NCBI RefSeq assembly: GCF_025602895.1
Contig: NW_026516278.1
Coordinates: 157,803-221,802, forward strand
Reading direction: 5' to 3'
Source of the DNA: Polychytrium aggregatum
Lineage: Eukaryota > Chytridiomycota > Chytridiomycetes > Polychytriales
Length of the DNA: 64,000 nucleotides
Both the position numbers and the translations under genes were made by a program. Below, piece after piece: positions 48,819 to 59,503 of the stretch. The notes beneath the pieces were generated by a model. That model searched no databases. It had not been told where the DNA came from and saw only the letters and a program-made list of their open reading frames with translations. Within the stretch, counting starts at the first letter, position 1. The number at the start of each line of letters is the position of its first letter.

Positions 48819-49736
48819 ATGTCCCTCGGATGGCAGAACTGGAAACCCTACGATGAGCTCCGGCACTGGAGGCCGTGGATTCAGTTCTACGACTCGTGGC
48901 TGGAGCAGTACCCGACCATCAAGGACTTGGCTGCCAAGACCAAGATATCCAAGGTAATGCACCTGTGGAGAGCAACATGGAGCAGGAAGCTGTTGTGACT
49001 GCTATTACGACAAGGCGGCTGCATGGTCCTGGGATGTCATGCATCGGCAGAACCAAAGTATCATGGAGACGCTGCACCAGCGAGCCGGCAGAGCCATGAC
49101 ACCGCATCCACAGGACAAGAAGTGTATATCGGCAGTCGCCAAGACAGGCTGTCTCCAGGACGAAAATGAGGCCAACAGCAAGCTCGACACTCGCATCGTT
49201 CGCATCACTCACATCGCCGTGAACCCGGCCTCGGGGTTTCCCACAGGTGTCGTTGTCCGTCTTTATGAAGCTCTTGCTGGTGCTGACGGCCCTGACGCCG
49301 CTCTCGGGATACACCACGACAGCGATCGGCCTTCTCTATCCATGCTTCCGAACCCTGGAGGCCATACGCTTGGGCGACGTCGAGGAGATGCGCCTGTGTT
49401 GCATGTACTTTGTGTTTTTCGAGGCACTGAGGCTTCTGGAATGTCTGGGAATCAACAGCATGTTCAAGCTCTGGAGGTGGTTCAAAGTGGTTGCTTTGAT
49501 GTGGGCATTTCTTCCGCAAACAAAGGTAGGCAAGATGGCCTCTCCTTCCTCCACCCTCGCTGCGACCATCTGTCGTCTTGGGTGGCGCTGCGGATATGGC
49601 AAACAGTTGGGTTTGGGCTCCGCTGGTTTGGTCATGACGCACCTTCATCTCCACTCATAAGGGAGCGCGCACCTTGCTCAACTGGGTGATGCCATACTTT
49701 ATATCCTGGACCGAAGTCAAATCACCACCCAAGTGA
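48819..49736 (+). CDS. TB2/DP1/HVA22 (REEP/Yop1) family ER-shaping membrane protein
   Basis: Three exons (48819-48953, 49247-49525, 49662-49736) in one frame, 162 residues. REEP/Yop1 proteins curve tubular ER membranes. Residues 46-70 form a hydrophobic segment (VFMKLLLVLTALTPLSGY...). The family block starts at GLLYPCFRTLEAI and runs through FVFFEALRLLECLG to KVVALMWAFLPQTKGA, with the characteristic LPQTKGA after the last membrane hairpin. It ends LLNWVMPYFISW and a short polar tail. Two hydrophobic hairpins are expected. Exon 1 (WQNWKPYDELRHWRPWIQF) is polar and aromatic and not typical of the family, so this may be a divergent member. Confidence 0.82.
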
Positions 49737-50610
49737 ATCATCTCATCAAGATAGACCGCCATCTCAATCGATGGAGCGTGGAAAGCGGGCTCAGTTCACT
49801 TTGACACCGGCCCGGTTCAGAATAGATTGCACGCATTCGAACAGGGATGGTCGTTCGGGAAGGAGGTACACTCTTAGATTCAGCACCACTGAGCTGTCGC
49901 TGCTGGTTGTGGAAAGCCCGTCGCGGAAATTGAGAGAATCTGGGGGATGGAGTGATTGGCCTGCACACAGCTATCGTGTCTATGGGCAGCATTCACGCCG
50001 CGTTGGGTCATGATGGTGGTGAATTGAACTGGGGCACCAGAGTGCAGTGATGTGGAGATCGAGAGTGTGGCGGATGGTCATTGCCGTTGATGGATGGGTG
50101 TGTGTATTAGGGATCCAGAGAAAACTGGCCATCGGCTAAAGGCAAAGCGCCCCCGGTTCATAGAGTACTAGCGTAGAGTAATAGGTGCGATCGAGAGGAA
50201 AACAACAGCAAAAATGAAAAACAACAACAGAAAGAAGAGTGAAGCAAAGGGAAAAAAGACTCAAAGCAAAATAGTCATGTTCAGCAGTGGCACAAAAAAA
50301 AAAAATAGAACGGCGGACGGAAATCGTGAGATGCCCAGATCCGGTCCTTAGACACTCATAAGGGCGATCGGGACAACGTAGAGCGGGAATCCAGAGCAGC
50401 TATGAGAGTGAGTGTGGGTAGATTCGACGATCGGGCAAAGTACGACGGAGTCCATGGGAATGGTTTCCTGGGAATGCTTGTATAGAGCAGAGGCCGAGAC
50501 AAAGTACAAGTACAAGTGGACGGTAGGAACAAGCTTGTACCGAGCGGGAAGGTCAGGTCCGTCGACTCCGACACAACCAGCGAAGCTGATGGTCATGGCC
50601 GAGAAGGCAA
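49737..50610. other. Region between the HVA22-like gene and the unknown minus-strand gene
   Basis: No clear gene from 49737 to about 50345; it includes an A13 tract at about 50289-50301 and generally A-rich sequence (50180-50300). On the minus strand 50653-50348 is open and contains LPARYKLVPTVHLYLYFVSA, which could be a further 3' exon of the next gene (vaguely PH-domain-like), but I cannot support this. Confidence 0.45.
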
Positions 50611-52579
50611 TCACACAGACGAGTCGGCGACGCGGGGTTTCAACAGCGTCCACTTCTTTGAGAACGGCCGGCTCGAAGCAGCTGAGGGCGACTTTGAGGG
50701 CAGGCCAAAGACCCTGGACTGGGACGACAGCTGGGCCACCGGCTCCTCGGGGCTGGCGCTGCGAAGAAAGATGGCCTTGAGAGACCCGGTGGATGTCCGG
50801 CGCGGGTTTGGAAGCAGCGAGCGCTGTTGAGCCTGCGATGACGTGGGCTGGAACGACACCCGTGGTGGGTTCTTTGAATCGGACGGGGGCGGCACTGTTG
50901 GACTCAGAAGAGGCGCGGATTTGGGAGAGACCAGTGCCGACGACATTGGAGTCGGAGGCCAGGGCGATGGGGGCGGATACGGACTTGCATTGAGGGTGGG
51001 CGGCGACGGCTGGACTATAGGAGCCGCAGGAATCGCAGACGAACTAGGAACGGGTACTCTCAGTGAGCCGGGGAAGGCTTTGCTTGGTGTAATGGCGGAG
51101 GCAGGTGTAAGAGAGCCGCGTGGAGTGGGGATAGAGGGCCCGTTGGCGGTGGGGTCAGCAGCGAACGCCTCGTCGCCGGCATCGGGAAGAGGGTCGGCTG
51201 CGAGTGTTCCCGAACGCATCTTCTTGAGCGAGTCCCATTTGGAAAAGGTTTCCTTGGTCTTGGTCTTGAAGTCATCGAACTTTTTGAGGATCTGGCCGCG
51301 CGTGAGACCGACAGAGAACAGACCCTTGGTATCGGGCACCAGGTCGGAGAGTCTGGGGGGGGTAGATGTCGATCTTGATCTGGCTCTGGGAGGCGGCGGT
51401 GGGCTGGAGATGGATCAGGCCTCCTTCGGTCGAGGCGGGGGACTCTTGGTTTGGTGACAGCGGCGAGCGAGGAAGATCGGGAGCGTCGATATAGTAGGAC
51501 ACGGTGCTGTTCGGGTCCTGGCTTATGGGCAGAATCGGCGTGAACTCGGATGAGGCCTTGAGGGTGACAGACAAATGTCGCTTGCGATAGGGCGGCGGCG
51601 GCGGCGGCGACGGTGTCGACGAAGGCCGGTCGACGGGCTCAACCGCCGTCAGGTCTCGGTCGTCGCTGGCACCTCCGCTGCTTCGGCGGCTATGTGGGTC
51701 GGAGCGTGTGAGGGCAATGGGCTGGTGGATATCGGTATCACAGTCCGAGTCGTCGAAGGCGGCATCGAAATCGTCAAAGTCGTCGGATTCGCTGAGGCTC
51801 CCGGAAACAGAGTGGGGGCTCGAGTGCGGACCAGAGGTGCCGTTGCGGATGAGGTAATTGAGCAGGTTCTGGCAGAGGACCACCTTGCTGAGCTGAGCAC
51901 CCTTGGTGGCGACGACGCTCTTGGCCTCCTGTAGCTTGGAGGCCGAGAGGATGGCCAGGTGGATGCCGAGAGGCAGCTTTATCTGACGCTTGCGCAAAGT
52001 CGAATGGGCCTGCGAGACGGGCGAGTCGACTTCGGAGGAGCCGTCGTCGCTCGAGTCCAGATAGACCTGGTCCACGTCCAGGCACGGATAGTCGAGACTG
52101 GAGGCACGGGATGACAGCGCAGGAGCAGGCGAGTTCGAGTCCGAGTCGCCGGGGCCAAAGGAAGACGACAGCTTCGAGGGCTGATAGGACCACACACGGC
52201 GCTCGACGAGGAAGGGCTTTTTCGAATCAACGGCGGCGAGCGACTCGGGCAGGTTGGGCGAGCGCGAGATGGAGCTGGGCGGAATGGATGGCGGCGAGCT
52301 GACGGGGTTCTTTCGCAGGGCGGTCTCGACCGAGGTCTTGCGTTCTATTCTGCTGCGTCGAAGCTCTCGACCGGGTGGAATGCGAAAGGGCTCGGGACTG
52401 GGATGTGGCAAACGCAGTGGGGTCGCGAGGTTGGCCCATTGAGGATGCAGATTGTGTGAGGATGCAGATTGTGAGAGAATGCGAGGTAGAACATCGACAG
52501 CGGGCTGCGAGTCGCTGGTGTGTGATGCGCAGGATGCCATGCGACAGAGGCAAGCCCCAATCACGGCGTCGGTCGACAT
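50611..52579 (-). CDS. Hypothetical Ser/Pro-rich protein, frame broken at a C8 run
   Basis: Not recognised. ATG 52579 opens a 435-residue frame rich in Ser, Pro and Asp. Its most ordered part is LGIHLAILSASKLQEAKSVV to VVLCQNLLNYLIRNG (about 51960-51850), followed by Asp/Ser linkers and a PPPPPPP stretch. At 51362-51355 the minus strand has eight C residues. In the present frame the protein soon ends (TAG at 51272). One base less puts it in another frame that runs IDIYPP to RLSDLVPDTKGLFSVGLTRG and on through KKFDDFKTKTKETFSKWDSL, a plausible charged helix, to 50611. Either the run has a one-base error or a small intron lies here. Tandem Pro/Ser clusters suggest a disordered cytoskeletal or signalling protein, but no function can be assigned. 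Confidence 0.55.
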
Positions 52580-54447
52580 GGATGCGATTCCTGGGGAAAG
52601 CAGTGACCTGGAGCCGGTCGTGGTGCACCGTCTTGTTGGGTTTGCAGCTGCAGGTCCGAGCCAGTATCGTCAGCGCTCTTGCTCACCTCTCTGGATCCGC
52701 AAACGGTTTGGATGGAGCCGGATCGTCCACATATCTGGCCATGGACATGATCGACAGACCCGAGGGAGTGGAAGGCAAGGTCCACCTGGCGGCAGCAGGG
52801 GGGGGATGGGAGACGAAGAAGACGGCGCTCTGGAGAGACGGCGACAGAGGACGTCGGCGACGCAGGAGGCGAGTTCCTGGGAGGGAGTACAACCAAGAAG
52901 AAGAAGAAAAAAGAGAAGGCGGAGCAAGAAGAGGCCAAGACAGGGGTTTGAAATGCCGAGGACGCAGCGCTGCAGGACAAACACGGGCCGGGCAACAGGG
53001 TTCAGGCAATTTGGTGCGAGCATCGCTGGATGGGCGGCATGGGACGCGGGACACGGACATGCCGCCCCGGGTGCGGGACGGATGGCGCATCTGCGCAAGA
53101 GGAGCGCGAGAATCGCCGAAGCACCCGTCCAGACGGCGCAATGGATTCATGCAATTTAATCATTCGGATGGTGTGATAGCGCATCCGGCGTAATCATTCG
53201 GACGGCAGCGCAACACAGCGCAAGAGAATGCAAGAGAATGCAAGAGAGTGCAAGAGAGTGCAACACAGCGCACCGTGGGAATGGCGTAGCCAGGAGGGAT
53301 GGCGACGCGCGTGCGTCTGTGTGACGGCGTGACCGCGCGTGCTGGCTGTGTACGTTGCCCAAGTCCTGCTGCGCGCTGTTTCTGTGACGCGGCGTGCTGC
53401 CTGTCGCCCCCGGTGCTGCGCTCCTTTGCCCACCCCTCTGGCGCAGCCCACGTCACCCGCCGTCACACCCCACACGCCCCCCGCCACAGCACGCCGTCGC
53501 ACACTGACACTGTGCTGCAGCACGTGCCGGCCACGGGTCGCTTGTGCACGGGACCGCCAGGCACGGCCTTGTTCCCGCTGTTGCTTCCCATGTCCGTCTG
53601 TCGTGACGTTTGCTCTCTGTCCACGAGACGCATCCGCCATGTTGTGCATCTCGATCCACAGGCGCCTTGGTCGTCCTGCCGGCAGAGCCATGCCGGTCCA
53701 GTGGAATCGCCGATTCTCGCCGGCAGCCTCGGTCTGTTGCAGTCGCCCACTTGCTGTTCGACCACGAGACCATCGCCGCTCTCTTTGGGCAGGCTCGGTG
53801 TTTGGCCAATGTCGCCATGTCTCCTGGTCATGCTCCCGTCTCCCATGTCCTCGTGTCGGCTCCGGCACGCTCCCTCGCGAATGCGCAATGTCCAGACTCA
53901 GTCCCTTGGATATATTCTCGTCGTGAGTGGGCGGGTGGCCCTCGCCCCGATGTCGCGCATCATCCTTCCCGTGCCGACAATGCAATCGCGGTATGTCATG
54001 GCATCATGTCCGACATGCCGCCTTGGCTTGCAGCGGTATCGCCCCCGGTGTTGCGCCATGTCGGACATGGGAGCCACATGCGCTTGCATGCACCGCGCGG
54101 GTCATGCCGCTCCAGCGCGGCCGTGGGCATATGAAAACCATCGTCTCATGACCCTGGTCATGACCATGAGCGCGCCACCGGTTTCGCCTCTCTTTCTCTT
54201 CATCTTCCAGGCCGCTGGAGTCGATTACATGAAATATTGGGTGATGATCTGTGATTGGAACGGTCGCGAGGTGAGCAAAGCAGGCTCGATGGAATGCACA
54301 CCCGCATCCCATCCGTGTGTCCGTGGCCCATTACGAAGGCATCGACCGCTTATCCGTCGTTCGAAGATCGTCCCTGGTCCCAACACCAGGCCAAACACCT
54401 CTCGGCCCTCGACTCGACCGATAGGCCGGCTTTCTGCCTCCGTCATC
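52580..54447. other. 1.9-kb region between the unknown gene and PPG1
   Basis: No gene that I can support. A 550-residue open frame on + (53299-54951) is Cys/Arg/Pro-rich and runs into the antisense of PPG1 exons, so it is likely spurious. One exon-like piece is noted in the findings (54211-54270). The sequence also holds an AAT CATTCGGA direct repeat near 53158-53201 and a 10-bp array. Confidence 0.5.
53211..53270 (+). repeat. Decamer array (CAAGAGAATG/CAAGAGAGTG) flanked by CAACACAGCG
   Basis: Four tandem 10-bp units (two ending AATG, two ending AGTG) between two copies of CAACACAGCG. It is intergenic and low copy. Confidence 0.88.
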
Positions 54448-56465
54448 TCATTCAGCTGCGATACTCCTGTCGCTGTCACTCACTGGATTCTGGGCAACAG
54501 AGGGATCGTCGTCATTCTTTGGTGCCGGCTTGATGAGACCGCGTTTCTTCTTGGGCTTGAGCGGCTGTGTCTGCTGAGGAAAGCCGTCGCCCGGCTCGTC
54601 GCTGCACGCCGAGTCATCGTCGTCTGTGATCGTCTCGCGAGCCTCGCGCTCCTGGTCAGGACACGGCCCAAAGACATTGAAGTACCGCTCCAGCCCGGGG
54701 GTGATTTCGAGGATCGAAGCCATGTTGCCGGATCGGTAGCAGTAGTTTGGCGCCGACCAAACGGTCGAAAGCATGTCGTCAAACAATATCTGATCGGTGT
54801 CCGAATGTTGACGAGCGTCCAGCGCGAAAGAGTGTCCAGCGTCAGGAGCAGCGGTGACAGCGACGGTGACAGCGACAGTGTGTTCAGCACAACCCTTTGC
54901 ACCCTGCATCGTTGTTGCCATCGATGGCGTCTCATGATTGCCCTGATATAAGCTCGCTGCACCACCGCAGCGCCGAGCCCCACCTGGTAGCCCTCCATGC
55001 ACAGTTGATGTGCACGGCAGATGTGCCCGAGTCCATTGATTTGCAGGAACCGCCGGGTGACTTCTTTGCCAAAGGTGTAGCCTGCTCCGCGCGGCGAGAC
55101 TGCAAAATCCCCGCGCTCATCAAGGGTGTGGGGACCGGCCAGGATGGCGTTGGGCTGCGCCGGATCCGACCAAACGAGATCCGCCATAGGCCCTTCGTGT
55201 GGGATTTCTGTGAGTGAGTAAGTGAGTGAGTGAGCAATGGGCGAGGAATCATGGACCATGAGGAGCAGAGCGCCGCCGCCAAATCTGACCGAGATCCGAG
55301 GCTGAAGCAGATTTCGCTCGGAAACATTTGAGTGTTACCTCGGAATCGGTCAATCACTTTGATTTGATCAATCGAGTGCAGCGACGGACTCAGCCCTGCA
55401 AAAGACCCGTGATGAGATTCGTTGCTCGCTCAGCTGGCTCGGCCAGCACCGCCTGCGACTGCGATACCCGTCTGCCGACCCGCCCTTGCCTCAAAAAGCT
55501 CTTCGACCTACCTCCGTGAACGCAGAATATCGCATCATCGATGACCACGGAGAGGACCAGGTAATCAAAGAGATCGGTAAAGTAGGTCCACACGTTGGCG
55601 TTGCCGTACTTTTGATGGCACTCGGCATAGAATCCGTATTGCTGGGGGAGGGAGAATCGTTGGAGACATGGCGTCATTAAGCTGCCGGAGCCAGAGATGG
55701 GTTTCTGCGTGGCTGAGATGTCCATGTGAATCCATGGCGGCCGGTTGCGAGACTATGGCTTCGGGCTGGCGAAGGAGATGTCCGGTTGATCGCCTACCTG
55801 GGTAACGGTCCGGCTTTCGTGGTTGCCGCGGACGAGGGTGACTCGTTCGGGATATCGAAGCTTTAGACAAGTCAGGAGCGTGATGGTCTCGATCGAATGG
55901 TGGCCACGGTCAACATAGTCACCCAGGAACACATAGTTGGTATCGGGACAGTAGCCGCCGATCTTGAAGATCTCGAGGACATCATGGAATTGGCTGGATG
56001 AGGGTGGCGGCAGGGTGGTCTGTCAGCATCAAGCTGGTGAATGTAGGACATGTTCAGGCTGTCCCTTGGCCCCCGGTAGGTTTTTTGACCGACTGGCTTT
56101 TGGATTTGTCTGCCCTTTGGTCCGGGCCGTCGCTATCTTGGTTGCCGTTTGGGCCAGACCATCGCTTGGTCCAGGCTGTCGTCCTGGGCAAGTCTATACT
56201 GCCCACATCGTTCTTCCCGCCCAGCCTGTTGTGTTGACCATATCGGGTCGCTGCTTTCGCTCTGCCCAACCCGGCCAAGGCAGACTCACCCATGAACGTC
56301 GCCGACGAGAGTGACCGGTGTCGAGACGTATCGGACATTGCCCTCCTTGATAAGCACCTCCTTGGCCTTTTCGCAGACGAGCTTGACGGCGTGCTCCGAC
56401 AGCAGCTTCTGGTTGTAGAGCTGGCTGATGAAGGCGTCCAAGTCCCAGCCGATGCCCTTGGTCAT
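54448..56465 (-). CDS. PPG1: PPG1-like PP2A-family serine/threonine phosphatase catalytic subunit
   Basis: Metallophosphatase of the PP2A/PP4/PP6 group. All metal and phosphate motifs are present: TLVGDVHG (about 56290), FLGDYVDRG (about 55925), LVRGNHESR (about 55830), VHGG (about 55520) and [10 protein letters not shown] (about 55090). The start is [13 protein letters not shown] at 56465. The segment [20 protein letters not shown], then [20 protein letters not shown], is closer to yeast Ppg1 than to PP2A or PP4. The core ends [27 protein letters not shown] divergent tail of about 60 residues follows ([28 protein letters not shown]) and replaces the usual DYFL end. Ppg1 works with the Far/STRIPAK complex in yeast. 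Several introns; the TGA is at 54450-54448. Confidence 0.85.
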
Positions 56466-57210
56466 GCTGTTTGGGTGAGGTGTGCGTGCGGCCTGTTGGA
56501 TTGGATGGGGTGCAGGAGGATCGGTGTCGGCCTTGGCCAGACGAAGGGGTGGTTGGCGGACCAAGTCCAGCCCGCACGCGATTGGCTGGCGAGCGCAGCG
56601 GGATCTGGCCTTTGAGCCGAGCTCTGCGTTGGCCAACAATCCCATGGATTTGCAGGATCCAGGACGGCTGCTGCTCATGGAAATCGGCCGGATGCATTCG
56701 GATCCGTGCTGCCCAAGCCATCTCAATCGACAGTCGACGGAGACGCATCGCTCTCGGCAACGATACCCAAGGGCATGGCACACTTTTCAGAGACAGTTGG
56801 GCTTGAGCTGCGTGTTCGTTTCAAACGGGCCATATGCGATAGAGACCAACCTTCGAGTGGAGAGTATGGCGATGGTCATGGCCAGCGTGCAATGCTCTGA
56901 TGCAACGAATCCAATGTGTCCTGCGGGTCACTGCATTCGCCCAAGACATGCCGGGACATCCGCAGTCGTCGCCCGGCACATCGGTCCCCTCGCCCGCCAT
57001 CTCGGCCCCGTCGCCGGTTGGCTGGCCGGTTGTGGGGTCGGGCTCTTGTTCCCCCCGCCCACCCTTTTCTTGATCATCATCAGCCCTCTCTTGATCATCA
57101 GCCGGCCCTTTTTCGCTTATCGGCTATCCCTTTTCAACGCCCCGTCCCCGGCCCTCTGCCTCAACTTGCACAGCCGCTCTCCCGTACCTGCCTCGACGAC
57201 CGCCTTCGCG
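56466..57210. promoter_or_regulatory. Divergent promoter region of PPG1 and the molybdate transporter gene
   Basis: 745 bp between two divergent starts; no gene recognised. A 316-residue open frame from 56482 runs through it into exon 1 of the transporter, but the first two thirds have no family match. The stretch before 57211 is rich in CCCC and CTT pyrimidine runs. Confidence 0.5.
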
Positions 57211-59107
57211 ATGAGCGAGACCCATCCCCATCCGACTGCCGATGTCGACACCCAGCCCACACCCGCCTTTCGGACCAGTCGCTGGTGGCAGCGCGAATTT
57301 GCCCGGTTCCGTTTGCATTTTACTGCCTCCGAGATCAGTGGCAGCCTCGGTGAAGATCCAGTTCCAGAGGCCGTCTCAGCAGTCGTCTCGCAGACATGGC
57401 GCTCGGTCCTGCTTCCCACTCACTTCCCTTGACGCACTTGACGACGTTGCTGATGCACCTTGGACTCTCTCTCTCTCTGGCCCCAGGCGATCTCGGCACC
57501 CTGTTGCCTATTCTGCTTGCTCTGTCCAAGTCAAACCAGACCTCGCTTGCGGCGTCGCTGATCTGGGGTGGTCTCTACAATATCGTCTCGGGCTACATTT
57601 TCAGAATCCCTGTAAGTCCGTGGCCTCAGCGCCGCTTGACTCGCCGGTTGACTCGCCGTCACAGTCCAGTGCGCCTTCGAATCGGCTGCAGTCTCGCTTT
57701 CGGACTTGAGACGAACGGTGCCCGCCACCAGCCCATCTCACAAGTGCCGATGACATGTCTGTTCACATGGATCCGCTCGATTCTCACTATTCCCCGTATC
57801 GCTGCGACTGCTTCCAGATGTGTGTCCAGCCCATGAAGTCGATCGCGAGTGTTGCCCTCGTCAGCAAAATGACTCCGACGCAAATCGAAAGTGCAGGACT
57901 CTCGGTCTCGGCCATCATCTTCCTGCTTTCGATCACCCACACCATCACCTGGGTCGCCCACCGCCTTCCCACCGAGCTCGTCCGCGGCATCCAGCTCGGC
58001 ACCGGGCTCAACCTCGTCCTCAACGGCGTTACCGCCGTTCTGGCTTCTCACCAATGGGCCTTTGTCAATGGCCAGTGGATGGACAACTTTGTCGTTGCCA
58101 TCTTGGTTGGTGCCGCCGCCCTGTCTGTCTACAATGCCAGGCGCAATCTCTCGGCCCTGGGGCTGTTCCTGCTCGGCTTGGTGTTTGCCTTGGTCGCCAT
58201 CTGGGCACCTCCGGCCGGCACTCCTCCTCCCGCCAAGCCGGCTTTCACTCTCTACTCGCCCCAGGTCCTCGTGCCATCCTGGGACGACTTTCGCATCGGA
58301 TTCATGACCGCGGGGCTCGGACAGCTCGCTCTGACGCTGCTCAACTCGGTAAGCCAAGCGATTGGCGTCCATCGGTGCTGGTCGGGTGTCGGCCGTCCCT
58401 GGTCTCGACTGTGGGAATTCGACATGGCGACAGTGTCCCCGATAGCAACGCACTACACTACTACTCGATCTTCTTGGCCCACCAGACCTGCTTTCGCGAC
58501 CATGTCTGATACTGACAAGCCTTCATGATCTGTCGCCCAGGTGGTTGCCGTGTCTCGTCTCGCTGACGACCTGTTCCCAAACTCGAGCGATACCCCCGTC
58601 GCCAGCGTCAAGTCCATCGGCGTGAGCGTCGGCCTGTTGAACTTGGTCGGCTGCTGGTTCGGCTCGGTCCCATACTGCCACGGCTCCGGCGGCCTCGCTG
58701 CCCAGTACCGGTTCGGCGCACGCTCCGAGGTCAGCATCGTCATGCTCGGCATCTTCAAGATCCTGCTGGGCCTGTTCCTTGGCCAGTCCCTGGTTGGAGT
58801 TCTGGATCAGTTCCCACAGTCGATCTTGGGCGTCATGCTGATCCTGGCCGGCCTTGAGCTATGCACCGTCATCAAGGACCAGAGCTTCGACCTGGCCGCA
58901 TACGACCGCACCGTCATCAACGACCGCTTTGTCGTCATGTTTGTTACCGCCGGAGGTGTTGTCGGCTTCAAGAACGACGGCATAGGGTTCCTGATTGGCG
59001 CCATGGCCTGCGCGCTGCTCTATCTCCAGCAGCGCCAGCGCCAGCGCACCCTGGCCAAGGCCAATGCGGATCTGGGTGCATCAACCCTCACCGAAGGCGG
59101 AATCTAG
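57211..59107 (+). CDS. MOT1-type molybdate transporter (SulP-related)
   Basis: High-affinity molybdate importer, feeding molybdenum cofactor synthesis. Four exons (57211-57349, 57487-57611, 57818-58348, 58541-59107) total 1362 nt, 453 residues, all in frame. MOT1 signatures are ASEISGSLGDLGTLLPI (split by intron 1), CVQPMKSIASVAL, and PYCHGSGGLAAQYRFGARSE near residue 310. About ten hydrophobic segments follow the short polar N-terminus, including SAIIFLLSITHTI, FVVAILVGAAALSV, LFLLGLVFALVAIW and IVMLGIFKILLGLFLG. The C-terminus is polar (QQRQRQRTLAKAN). No STAS domain is present, as usual for MOT1. Such genes occur in algae, plants and some fungi; their presence suggests nitrate reductase or another Mo-enzyme elsewhere in the genome. 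Confidence 0.9.
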
Positions 59108-59503
59108 TCGAACTCGAGCGCAATTTGGTGTATGCTACGCCGGCGGTGTTGGCCGGCCTCTGTCTTGACCTGCGAAGCGGGCCAATACAAACGCTGCCGA
59201 GGCACTTGCCATGCCGGATCCTTGGATGCTTGTATGTCTGCTTGTCTGTAGGTCTGCTTGTCTGTATGTCTGCACACCGGGATAACTGCATAAACGGATT
59301 ACATTGATATTTGTGTCCTCGGGTGGCTCGTCTCAGGCCCAGCGAGACCCAGCCACCCCGTCTGGGTGGGCCCTGCTCTTGCATCCCGCTCGCCTCGACA
59401 CAACGCTTCTCCACATCCTCCACACACACACACAGCTATACAAAACATGGACACCCGCCGGCGCAAGCAGCAACCGGCTTGACCCCGATTCGACCTTCTC
59501 CCA
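59108..59503. other. Intergenic region with short repeats
   Basis: 396 bp. It contains TCTGCTTGTCTGTA-type tandem repeats at about 59230-59275 and a (CA)7 run at about 59423-59436. No gene recognised. Confidence 0.65.

Noticed and set aside
53299-54951. 550-residue open frame on the + strand
   Set aside because: Cys/Arg/Pro-rich with no domain; its 3' third is antisense to clear PPG1 exons, and dense GC sequence gives long chance frames here.
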